Shown piece after piece: positions 1-5,837 of a DNA stretch of 5,837 nt. This DNA is from Candidatus Schekmanbacteria bacterium GWA2_38_11 (GTDB taxonomy: Bacteria > Schekmanbacteria > GWA2-38-11), in NCBI GenBank assembly GCA_001790645.1, contig MGDB01000111.1, positions 771-6,607 on the forward strand, written 5' to 3'. The number at the start of each line of letters is the position of its first letter. Within the stretch, counting starts at the first letter, position 1. The notes below the pieces were generated by a model. It worked only from the letters and a program-made list of their open reading frames with translations. It had not been told where the DNA came from and made no database searches. A program made the position numbers and the translations under genes.

Positions 1-3000
1 TCGCTCTTATATAGTTTTTTGTTTTTATTTTTTGGCTTCTTAACAGGTTTCATATCAAAAACAAACTCCCCATTCCGAATCCTCACGCTTCCCTTAAACT
101 CCCCAAGAAGTTTCCTTGCTCCTCGCCTCTTGCTATTTGCTACTTTTTTATATGCTCCAGAGACTTGAGTCTCTGTTTCCGGAAGAATCATCGCTACTCT
201 CTCATCTCCTATGTAGATATAATCAGCAATAAGATTTCCATTTCTGTCTGTAACAGAAATTAAATTTCCTGAGAGGTCATAGTGATAGATAAACCAGTTC
301 CCCTTAATCTCTTTTTTAATCCTCCTGCCGGTTCCCTCATATACATACTCACCTTTTGTCCAGCCATTTTCTGAAACCCTTATTAACCGGTTATCCTGAT
401 TGTAGGTAAAATTCCTTATCCCATCTGATGTCATGTTGCCGTTAGAGTCGTGGCTAAAGATTTGAGTTAAGAGTTGCGAATTTTGAGCCAAAGAGATAGG
501 GCGGTTAGCTGAGTAGGTATAGACAGTGGTATCCGGGCCTTTTATTTCAGATAATCTATTTCCAACTCCGTCATAGGTATAGCTGATACTTCCATAAATA
601 CCACTGGAAGATGTAAGGCGATTAAGGGAATCATAAGCTAAGCTCTGACTTTTGGAAGAATTCAGAGTATCAGTAATCTGTGTAATGTTGCTGTTATTAT
701 CATATTGATAGCTGATTGCTGACAGCTGATTGCTGACAACTAAATTAGCTATTCTATACTGATTATCATAGCTGATATTTGCCGTTTCATCATTTCCATA
801 AGCTATAGAAGATAAACCACCAAAGGGAACATATCCTGTATTTATCACACTGCTCAAACTCTGGCTTCCTGTAACCGTTACACCGGTAATTCTGTCAGCG
901 CTGTCGTAAGTATAATGGACAAAAGTTCCAGTAGGATAAGTTACTCCTGTAAGGTTGCCATTAAAATCATATGAATAGTCTGTGGCATAAGACTTACCAT
1001 CTATATTTCTTTCTTCCCCTGTAACTCTTCCCTGTGAATCATATTGGAAAATAGTCTCACCTGAAGAATCTGTCATACCTGTTAACCTTCCCTTGCCATT
1101 AGAAACAAGATTACTATCATAAGCAAAGCTTATATCATCAGATGTCCCGGGTAAATCAACGTTTATTAAACGATTAATTGAATCATAGGTATAATTTGTT
1201 CTGATACCTTTGGCATCAACTTTTGAGATTAAATTATCTGCTTGGTCATAACTGTATTGAGTGAGCCCTGTATCAGGAGACAACGTACTTAAAAGCCTTC
1301 CCATATCGTCATAGGTATAATTTGTGGTGTTCCCGTTTGCATCTTTGATTGAAGTAAGATTATCACCTGAATCGTATTGAAAATCAGTAACAATATTTTG
1401 TGGAAGGTTTTTTATCCTTTTTAGCCTTAAAAGAGAATCATAGGTAAATTCAGTAGACCATGAATTTTCGGATGTATTACCATCCTTTACTTTTGAGGCA
1501 GGACCATTTGGTAAATTCTGAAACTTAGTAAATATACCTGAATTACCAGGATCAGAAATAATTTTTGATAATTTGCTCCATACATCATATTGGAAATCAG
1601 TTTCCTTTTTTATCTGCCCATTAATGTCCCCTGTCCTTATAACTTCTGCTGTTTTATTTCCCTCAGTATCATACGTATAAGTGATGGAGTCAATAGCAGC
1701 AGAATTAGAATTCCTCCTTGTAATTCCAACCAACCTGTCAACCACGTCATATGTATAGTCAATCATATTCCCTGCGGGTAAAATTACATAATCTACATTT
1801 CCCTTATTGTCATAGAAAAATTGAGTAGTATCATCATCTGTAGAAATAGTTTTAACTCTTCCTTTAATATCATAGGTGTAACCTGTAATAACATTGTTTG
1901 GATCAGCAATCTGCCCAGGATTTCCATAGACATCGTAGTTTGAATATGTGTAAATATTGCCTGCTGAATCAATAATAGACTCAAGCTGTGACCTGTCATA
2001 TACATAAGAAGGATTATCAGGATAATAAGTGAAAGTTGCAGTATCATTCACATCTGCTCTTGGGCCGTCAATAGAGATAAGCCGACCATTGGTGTTGTAG
2101 TTATAGGTTGTAATATGCTCGAAAGGAATTGTGATTACGTTTCCATCCTTTGTAAATCCTTTTTCAATTAATCTTGAAATCCTGTATTTTGGGTTTTCAT
2201 TGGGAACACTATTATAGTCATCATCATAATCCAATGTGGTTATCTTTTTCCCGCTCGTTGATAAAAGGCTTGATTTAGTAATAGTTAAAGGAATGTTTAA
2301 TTTGGGATGGTAAGTGTAAGCTATATTCTGCTGTTCAGGAGTCCCAAAAGCTTTTCTTATAGTTGCAGGATTACCCCTTGAATCATGGTTTTCAAAAGTT
2401 GTTTTTGTTAAGCTAGCATCTGTAGAAGTAGTCATATTACCATTGGTATCCCAATCATAAGTGTGGTTTCCCTCTGCGCAGCTTGAGCATCCAACACCTA
2501 TCACCTGATGTATTAAAGGAAGACCATTGCCTTTAAAAGTGTTTCCAGAATTTGTGATGTAGCGGTAAGTAGTATTGATTCCACGTGAATTGGTTACTGT
2601 AGTCTCTTTAGTTGGGATATATCCTAAGTATAAATTAGGGGAAATATAATTATAATTAGTAAAAGTTATTTTCTCATTTGAGTTATCTCTCTCCACTTTT
2701 ACTACCCGGTCTAAATTATCATAAGTGTACATATAGCTATGCCCGTTTTGGTCAATTATCTTTGTAAGATTCATGTTGTCATAAGGGTCATTATACTCGT
2801 AAGTTATGCTCGTATTATCAGAATAGGTTGCTTTTTTTAAAAGTCCTAATGAGGAATACTCATAACTTACAAGCACACCTTCAGGACCTGTGATGCTGCG
2901 AAGCCTTTTATTTGAATCATAGTAGAAATTAATCTGTCGCCCCAGAGTATCAATAAGACTGGTTAAGTTACTGGAAGCATCATAGGTTAAGTTTATCTGG

Positions 3001-4031
3001 TTAGAGTAGGAGTCAGAGATTCCTATAAGCCTTCCTTTGTCATTAAACTTATAGTTTTTCCCTTCTTTTGAAAGTGTATAAGTGTTATCAGGGTTCTTTA
3101 CAAGAGTTGAAGTTATCCAGTTGTATGAAGGGGAATATGATGCATCAGAACTATCTGTTTTATACTGTGTAAAAGACTGGCTTGTACCCTGATCATCAAC
3201 ATATCTTACAATCTGACCATTCAGTAAAATATCAAGATGCTGGCTTAAGTTATGGGTCCAGCCATAACCCATTGGAACTCCATCCCTGATAGAATTAAAA
3301 CTCGGGGGGAGTTCTGATATACCAGAAAAACAAGTTATTCGGGCCCTTTCAATATTTTTAGCTTCACCGCTTGATTTACTTACTGCTACCGGTGTAACAA
3401 TAGTACTTAAAGATGGAACTTGTAATCTGTTAGAATAAGCGCGGGTAAAATTGATATCAATACCTCTCCCCGGGAGGGTAAAATCCGTATGCGTAACATT
3501 CATCTCACCATTTGAGACATTGACAGGCTCACCAACAGTCCCAATTTTTATAGCGCAGTTACCTGGAGGCATGTTTGGAAAATCCACATAATCGCAGCTA
3601 AAAGTATGTTCGAATTCTGCAGGATCTGAATAGGTAGAAGCCTCACAAATAAAGTTATAATAAGCTTTAACTACTACCGCAAAATAAAAAGTTGACCAGT
3701 GAAGAGTAGCATGGCCGCTGGTTGGACCAGTAGAAAAAACACTACCTGCACTAACATCTGAAGAAAAACAGCTAATTGAATTTCTCGAATTGTAAATCCG
3801 AACATCGTATCCGTATAAAGCATTCGTACCTTGAGGATAGCGAGGATCACAGTAAAGCATTAATTCCCATGGATCCCAGCTAATATCAACTTCTATAGTA
3901 GAATTACCATAATTATCGACTCCTGGATAAAATGTAACCTTTAATCCTGTCACAGGGTGCTCACCGGCAAAAAGGCTGAACGGGAAAAGAAGAATCAAAA
4001 AAAGAAAAATCCACCTCTTTTTTGACTTCAT
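1..4031 (-). CDS. Secreted RHS/YD-repeat protein, C-terminus beyond the window
   Basis: This is a large exported protein of the RHS/YD-repeat family, with 1343 codons visible and no stop before the window edge. Residues 1-22 form a Sec signal peptide: basic KSKKR, a hydrophobic stretch, and probable cleavage after SLFA. Residues about 27-145 resemble a fibronectin-III domain (DISWDPW, YGYDVRIYN, VVVKAYY, TSYSDPAEF-like spacing). Residues about 160-260 match the DUF6531 entry module (GEPVNVSNGEM, LPGRGIDINFTRAYSNR, GYGWTHNL). From about 325 to 1275 there are roughly 30 YD repeats of the YTYDxxGRLxxI type, with a CSSC pair at 515-518. Known RHS repeats fold into a large beta-shell that can enclose a C-terminal toxin. 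Here the family's HLGT and DPxG motifs are not reached, and the visible end (1284-1343) is Lys/Arg-rich. The start at 4031 gives a compact signal peptide. An in-frame ATG at 4040 is possible, and TAA at 4053-4055 closes the frame upstream. Neither start has a good ribosome site. The family call is firm, but the function (toxin, adhesin or surface protein) is unknown. Confidence 0.93.
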   Translation of the reverse strand, partial: MKSKKRWIFLFLILLFPFSLFAGEHPVTGLKVTFYPGVDNYGNSTIEVDISWDPWELMLYCDPRYPQGTNALYGYDVRIYNSRNSISCFSSDVSAGSVFSTGPTSGHATLHWSTFYFAVVVKAYYNFICEASTYSDPAEFEHTFSCDYVDFPNMPPGNCAIKIGTVGEPVNVSNGEMNVTHTDFTLPGRGIDINFTRAYSNRLQVPSLSTIVTPVAVSKSSGEAKNIERARITCFSGISELPPSFNSIRDGVPMGYGWTHNLSQHLDILLNGQIVRYVDDQGTSQSFTQYKTDSSDASYSPSYNWITSTLVKNPDNTYTLSKEGKNYKFNDKGRLIGISDSYSNQINLTYDASSNLTSLIDTLGRQINFYYDSNKRLRSITGPEGVLVSYEYSSLGLLKKATYSDNTSITYEYNDPYDNMNLTKIIDQNGHSYMYTYDNLDRVVKVERDNSNEKITFTNYNYISPNLYLGYIPTKETTVTNSRGINTTYRYITNSGNTFKGNGLPLIHQVIGVGCSSCAEGNHTYDWDTNGNMTTSTDASLTKTTFENHDSRGNPATIRKAFGTPEQQNIAYTYHPKLNIPLTITKSSLLSTSGKKITTLDYDDDYNSVPNENPKYRISRLIEKGFTKDGNVITIPFEHITTYNYNTNGRLISIDGPRADVNDTATFTYYPDNPSYVYDRSQLESIIDSAGNIYTYSNYDVYGNPGQIADPNNVITGYTYDIKGRVKTISTDDDTTQFFYDNKGNVDYVILPAGNMIDYTYDVVDRLVGITRRNSNSAAIDSITYTYDTEGNKTAEVIRTGDINGQIKKETDFQYDVWSKLSKIISDPGNSGIFTKFQNLPNGPASKVKDGNTSENSWSTEFTYDSLLRLKRIKNLPQNIVTDFQYDSGDNLTSIKDANGNTTNYTYDDMGRLLSTLSPDTGLTQYSYDQADNLISKVDAKGIRTNYTYDSINRLINVDLPGTSDDISFAYDSNLVSNGKGRLTGMTDSSGETIFQYDSQGRVTGEERNIDGKSYATDYSYDFNGNLTGVTYPTGTFVHYTYDSADRITGVTVTGSQSLSSVINTGYVPFGGLSSIAYGNDETANISYDNQYRIANLVVSNQLSAISYQYDNNSNITQITDTLNSSKSQSLAYDSLNRLTSSSGIYGSISYTYDGVGNRLSEIKGPDTTVYTYSANRPISLAQNSQLLTQIFSHDSNGNMTSDGIRNFTYNQDNRLIRVSENGWTKGEYVYEGTGRRIKKEIKGNWFIYHYDLSGNLISVTDRNGNLIADYIYIGDERVAMILPETETQVSGAYKKVANSKRRGARKLLGEFKGSVRIRNGEFVFDMKPVKKPKNKNKKLYKS
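114..143 (-). repeat. Repeat-like AGCAAG/GAGGAG segment in the RHS gene
   Basis: On the minus strand this segment is purine-rich with AGCAAATAGCAAG followed by AGGCGAGGAGCAAGG, a near-tandem AGCAA/GAGC pattern unlike the surrounding YD-repeat DNA. It encodes the basic residues 1297-1306 (VANSKRRGAR) in the tail that follows the last recognisable YD motif. It may be a dispersed repeat that entered the gene in frame, but that is inferred from composition and position. Confidence 0.4.
464..480 (-). repeat. Repeat-like AACTC segment in the RHS gene
   Basis: The plus-strand segment GAGTTAAGAGTTGCGAA consists of GAGTT-type units and resembles short degenerate repeats scattered in many uncultivated-bacterium genomes. 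It encodes residues about 1184-1190 (NSQLLTQ) where the YD pattern is interrupted. That it comes from a mobile or dispersed repeat is an inference from its form only; a single copy is visible here. Confidence 0.35.
710..737 (-). repeat. Perfect 14-base tandem repeat inside the RHS gene
   Basis: Two identical adjacent copies of a 14-base unit (plus strand AGCTGATTGCTGAC) lie at 710-723 and 724-737. They encode residues about 1099-1108 (VSNQLSAISY), between two YD motifs. Fourteen is not a multiple of three, so each copy is read in a different frame, yet the frame stays open. The AGCTNAT flavour resembles the intergenic element at 4108-4135, which suggests both derive from one small dispersed repeat family. 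Confidence 0.85.
3597..3953 (-). other. Fibronectin-III-like N-terminal domain of the RHS protein
   Basis: Residues about 27-145 of the RHS protein show an Fn3-like pattern: an opening VTGLKVTF strand, a tryptophan in DISWDPW, the YDVRIYNS strand, a LHWSTFYFAVVVKAYY strand with the expected tyrosine, and a closing SYSDPAEF segment. Cysteines at 61, 88, 129 and 146 could form disulfides once the protein is exported; the pairing is an inference. Fn3 domains usually mediate binding at the cell surface. Assigned by eye, without a profile search. Confidence 0.55.
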
Positions 4032-4107
4032 AACCTGCATAGAAAAAAATATTTATTCAAAAATAAACACAAAACTAAGGAGGTCTTTGAGATCTTTTTC
4101 AAAGATA

Positions 4108-4135
4108 CTTATAGCCAATAGCTTATAGCTAACTG
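4108..4135. repeat. AGCTAT-type short dispersed repeat
   Basis: The stretch contains alternating TATAGC and AATAGC/TAGCTAA units (plus strand TATAGCCAATAGCTTATAGC). It lies about 70 bases upstream of the RHS start. Its composition is like the 14-base tandem repeat within the RHS gene at 710-737. Only these two stretches are visible, so membership of one genome-wide family is an inference. Confidence 0.5.
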
Positions 4136-4186
4136 GAACCTAATTCATTTTTACAGTTCTCTGCTTTAACAGGAACAGCCGCCTGG

Positions 4187-4226
4187 ATTCCTGCTTTCGC
4201 TTGCCTACCGGCAGGCAGGCAGGAAT
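4187..4226. repeat. Nested palindrome: GC-rich element inside a hairpin repeat
   Basis: Outer arms ATTCCTGC (4187-4194) and GCAGGAAT (4219-4226) are perfect inverted repeats of 8 bp. Between them lies a near-perfect 16-base palindrome, TGCCTACCGGCAGGCA (4202-4217), with one mismatched pair. This is followed by a further partial GGCAGG copy. The outer part resembles the GGATTCCTGCTTTCGC...GGAATGA hairpins dispersed in many bacterial genomes. The inner part looks like a second element placed in its loop. The GC-rich block stands out against AT-rich surroundings. It is not followed by a T tract on either strand, so it is unlikely to be an intrinsic terminator. Confidence 0.75.
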
Positions 4227-4389
4227 GAGACAAATGATGATACCCCAAGGAATTCTTTTGATTAACTTAGGTGCTTAACAACATGATGTGATTGGCGATA
4301 GCTAAATCTGAAAAAGCTAAAACTGTCAAGACAAAAATAAAATATTTTAAAAAATTTCCTTTGTCGGCCTTGCAAAGCAATCTTTCTTC

Positions 4390-4456
4390 AGGCTCAGGAT
4401 AAACTCCGCAATCCAACGAGATTACCACGAGCCGATAAGCCGGTTCCCGCAATGAC
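4390..4456 (-). repeat. Dispersed-repeat-like intergenic segment
   Basis: On the minus strand this segment begins GTCATTGCGGG, continues through GGTAATCTCGTTGGATTGCGG and ends GAGTTTATCCTGAGCC. Both ends resemble well-spread intergenic repeats of the GTCATTGCGAG...AATCTC and GAGTTTATCCTGAGC type. A 7-base direct repeat ATTGCGG (minus strand, 4447-4453 and 4406-4412) lies within it. Identified from memory of such sequences, with no second full copy in the window. Confidence 0.4.
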
Positions 4457-4490
4457 CATTTGGACACTAAAAGAGAGAAGAAGAAAATCT

Positions 4491-5540
4491 CTATTTAACG
4501 GATTCAGATAGGAATAGATCTTTGTTCATTATAACTGCAACAAAAAGAAATGCCATTAGAAAAAATTCCAGTATCAGAACCGGAATATTTATGGATAAAT
4601 CCGGAGCTAAAAAGAGGAATCTCTCCAAAAATATTCCGGTAAGTATCAGGGTTGAAGTGACAAAGACAATATATGGATTTTTTTTTGCCCGCCGGGATAG
4701 AAGGATGATAAAGGGGATAAAAAAGAGTATCAGCAAAGTCAAATACGATAGTTCACGAAAAGGTGAAAATAATACCCTCTTAACAATAAAGATTGTCTCT
4801 TCAGGAATATTCCCATACCAGATCGTAAGATACTGGGCATAAAAAAATCCTGCCCATAGAAAACCAAACGAAAAGGTCAAGGTTGATATATCTGTTAATC
4901 CCTTCTTTAACTCATCAGAAATTTCTTTACGGGATTGCCTGAACAGGAAAAAATATAAGAGCCCTGACAATGCCATACCAGAATAAACTGACTCAATGAA
5001 AAAATATCCGCCAAAAAGGCTGCTTATCCAGGGATAAGCAAGCGGCATCACCCAGTCAAATGCCGCCATTGACTGGGAAGTAACAAAAATAAGTAAGTAT
5101 AGCACAGCATAAAAATTTTTCCTTTTGCCACCTGTATTTGATTCAGCAGCAAATTTTCTTGATACTATATAAGCAAGTAATAGCAGGATGAAATTACGTG
5201 CCATAAAAAACCATTTGTTTAACCAAATCCCCTGCTGCCCTGCCCACGGATAGATATTGAGCTGGGGACCCATAAGGATAAATAAAAAGGAAATAAAAAG
5301 AAGCAGAGGATAAACAGAAAGAAGTTCTTTTTTCACAGGTAAAATCCAACTGCCTTTAGAAAGTTCTGCTACAGCTACCAAAGCAATACAACCTTCAATG
5401 GGTACTACCCAAAATGAGAGTAAAAATAGAAGCGAACCCATCTCCTTTGCCTTCAGATTGCTTTCAATAAGAGCTATAAAAGCCCCAAAAATCAAAAAAG
5501 CAACTATCAATTTCGCGGATTTCATCTGAAATTTTACCAT
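4491..5540 (-). CDS. actF: Alternative complex III membrane subunit ActF
   Basis: This is a 349-residue integral membrane protein of the NrfD/PsrC-like type, matching ActF of alternative complex III, the quinol oxidoreductase that passes electrons to periplasmic carriers or an oxidase. The diagnostic segments are FDWVMPLAYPWISSLFGGYF (residues 161-180) and the stretch at 222-249 with FLWAGFFYAQ and IWYGNIPEET. About ten helices are predicted (near 9-27, 36-59, 73-91, 110-127, 143-162, 174-200, 219-240, 264-281, 289-307, 317-337), as in known ActF. It is somewhat shorter than the roughly 400 residues I recall for the family. The usual LHDLG before the core motif reads LTDIS here, so a commonly seen histidine is missing. 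The start at 5540 has an AAAGGG ribosome site; the ATG at 5525 does not. The gene lies 51 bases after actD and is probably in its operon. The family call is strong; activity is inferred. Confidence 0.92.
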   Translation of the reverse strand: MVKFQMKSAKLIVAFLIFGAFIALIESNLKAKEMGSLLFLLSFWVVPIEGCIALVAVAELSKGSWILPVKKELLSVYPLLLFISFLFILMGPQLNIYPWAGQQGIWLNKWFFMARNFILLLLAYIVSRKFAAESNTGGKRKNFYAVLYLLIFVTSQSMAAFDWVMPLAYPWISSLFGGYFFIESVYSGMALSGLLYFFLFRQSRKEISDELKKGLTDISTLTFSFGFLWAGFFYAQYLTIWYGNIPEETIFIVKRVLFSPFRELSYLTLLILFFIPFIILLSRRAKKNPYIVFVTSTLILTGIFLERFLFLAPDLSINIPVLILEFFLMAFLFVAVIMNKDLFLSESVK

Positions 5541-5546
5541 TCTATA

Positions 5547-5552
5547 CCCTTT
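5547..5552 (-). promoter_or_regulatory. Ribosome binding site of actF
   Basis: The minus strand reads AAAGGG six bases before the ATG at 5540. This favours that start over the in-frame ATG five codons further in, which has no purine-rich site before it. Confidence 0.65.
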
Positions 5553-5589
5553 AACCCTTTATATTTTCTGTAAGATTTTCTTCATCCAT
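5551..5589 (-). other. Possible out-of-frame remnant of the ActD tail
   Basis: Between actD and actF a 12-codon frame reads MDEENLTENIKG and stops with TAA. It has no ribosome site. Its acidic, helix-forming character resembles the last residues of many ActD proteins, and a single-base change in the five bases separating it from the ActD frame (5590-5594) would join the two. It could equally be a chance frame in a short spacer. Confidence 0.25.
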
Positions 5590-5591
5590 GA

Positions 5592-5837
5592 TTAATCAAT
5601 TAATATAACAAACTGGTTCCCATATTCTATTGGTGAAATGATTCTTTTTACACTTGGAAGTTTAGAGGAAACAAGGAAACCAAAGAGTGACAGCAGAGAG
5701 CCAAAAAGTATTGTTAATTCAAACGCGATTATCAGGAAAGCCGGTATGGAGACAATAGGTTTACCACCGGTAATTAATAAAGGCCACATCAGAGCAGTAT
5801 AAATAGTAAATGCAAAACCGGTAATAAGCCCTGTAAT
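5592..5837 (-). CDS. actD: Alternative complex III subunit ActD (DUF3341), C-terminal part
   Basis: The visible 81 residues are the C-terminal part of an ActD-type membrane protein; the N-terminus lies beyond the window. ActD anchors alternative complex III in the membrane with two helices. Here helix one is ITGLITGFAFTIYTALMWPLL. After the conserved GGKPIVSIPAF loop comes helix two, with FELTILFGSLLSLFGFLV, whose glutamate is typical of the family. Then comes SSKLP and a short tail ending in NQFVILID. DUF3341 proteins usually continue some 20 residues past the corresponding D-x-F-x-L-x-I strand, so this copy ends early. A different frame just downstream (5551-5589) could carry lost tail residues. 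The gene is followed directly by actF, without the cytochrome c gene actE that often separates them. The family call is strong from the loop and helix-two signature. Confidence 0.87.
   Translation of the reverse strand: MTGLITGFAFTIYTALMWPLLITGGKPIVSIPAFLIIAFELTILFGSLLSLFGFLVSSKLPSVKRIISPIEYGNQFVILID

Larger units (their letters stand above)
207..3059 (-). repeat. YD-repeat array encoding the RHS core
   Basis: This is a protein-level repeat covering residues about 325-1275 of the RHS protein. Units of roughly 20-25 residues follow the pattern Y-x-Y-D-x-x-G/N-R/N-L-x-x-I/V. Clear examples are at residues about 434-445, 718-727, 759-770, 903-914, 945-955, 1039-1049 and 1149-1160. At the DNA level the copies are diverged: only the TAYGAT-type core recurs. 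The array is therefore old rather than recently expanded. A CxxC pair interrupts it at residues 515-518 (nt 2478-2489), a feature also found in other YD-repeat proteins. Confidence 0.9.
4041..4490. other. Gene-free spacer of repeat-like DNA
   Basis: No convincing gene lies between the stop of actF and the start of the RHS gene. The spacer holds an AGCTAT-type element (4108-4135), a nested palindrome (4187-4226), a segment resembling dispersed GTCATTGCG...CAATCTCG and GAGTTTATCCTGAGC repeats (4390-4456), and a 7-bp stem with an 8-base loop (4084-4090 with 4099-4105) in the leader of the RHS gene. A minus-strand frame at 4267-4467 with a GTG start has no ribosome site and runs through the repeat-like DNA, so it is not called. 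No clear promoter or U-tailed terminator was found. Confidence 0.7.

Noticed and set aside
464..737. Repeat-like segments as a CRISPR array
   Set aside because: Units are short, adjacent or single, without regular spacers, and lie inside a coding region.
1590..1781. Plus-strand frame of 63 codons opposite the RHS gene
   Set aside because: Antisense shadow of the YD-repeat coding sequence with no recognisable features.
1793..2047. Minus-strand frame of 84 codons, rich in Leu, Ile and Met
   Set aside because: Lies out of frame inside the RHS gene; its odd composition is what a shifted reading of YD-repeat DNA gives.
4084..4105. 7-bp stem and 8-base loop as a terminator or riboswitch
   Set aside because: The stem is AT-rich, lacks a T tract after it, and shows no known riboswitch core.
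4078..4126. AAGGAGGT on the plus strand as a ribosome site
   Set aside because: A strong Shine-Dalgarno match, but only a 13-codon frame from a TTG follows, so it is probably chance.
4301..4329. TTGACA (minus strand, 4324-4329) as a promoter for the RHS gene
   Set aside because: The -35 match is perfect, but the hexamer 17 bases on is TTTAGC, a poor -10, and the implied leader would be some 250 bases.
4267..4467. Minus-strand frame of 66 codons with a hydrophobic C-terminal stretch, in the spacer
   Set aside because: GTG start without a ribosome site, a first half lying within repeat-like DNA, and no recognisable family features.
4522..4842. Plus-strand frame of 106 codons opposite actF
   Set aside because: Antisense to a well-supported gene; basic, low-information composition and no ribosome site.

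Overview
All three protein-coding regions in this AT-rich window lie on the minus strand, so the order of transcription runs from high to low coordinates. Reading that way: the C-terminal part of an ActD-type protein (5592-5837, cut by the window edge), a complete ActF-type membrane protein (4491-5540), a gene-free stretch of about 450 bases rich in repeat-like DNA (4041-4490), and a very large secreted RHS/YD-repeat protein (1-4031, C-terminus beyond the window).

The first two genes belong to alternative complex III (ACIII), a membrane quinol oxidoreductase that takes the place of the bc1 complex in many Gram-negative lineages. ActF is recognised from its FDW and IWYGNIPEET signatures and about ten predicted membrane helices. 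ActD is recognised from its GGKP...FELTILFG segment and two helices. The two lie 51 bases apart and look co-transcribed. The monohaem cytochrome subunit ActE, often encoded between them, is absent, and no oxidase genes follow ActF in the window.

The RHS protein has a Sec signal peptide, a fibronectin-III-like N-terminal domain, a DUF6531-type RHS entry module and about 30 YD repeats. Its 1343 visible codons contain no stop. The usual HLGT...DPxG end of an RHS core is not reached. Instead the visible part ends in a basic, non-repeat segment. Three short repeat-like DNA stretches lie in frame in its C-terminal third, and one resembles DNA found just upstream of the gene.

The organism is most likely an uncultivated Gram-negative bacterium with a low-GC genome that carries dispersed small repeats. 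ACIII implies a respiratory chain. The sequence does not allow assignment to a phylum. No functional link between the RHS gene and ACIII is visible. I see no convincing new system; the best leads are the repeat-derived coding segments, the nested palindrome at 4187-4226, and the early end of ActD together with the missing ActE.
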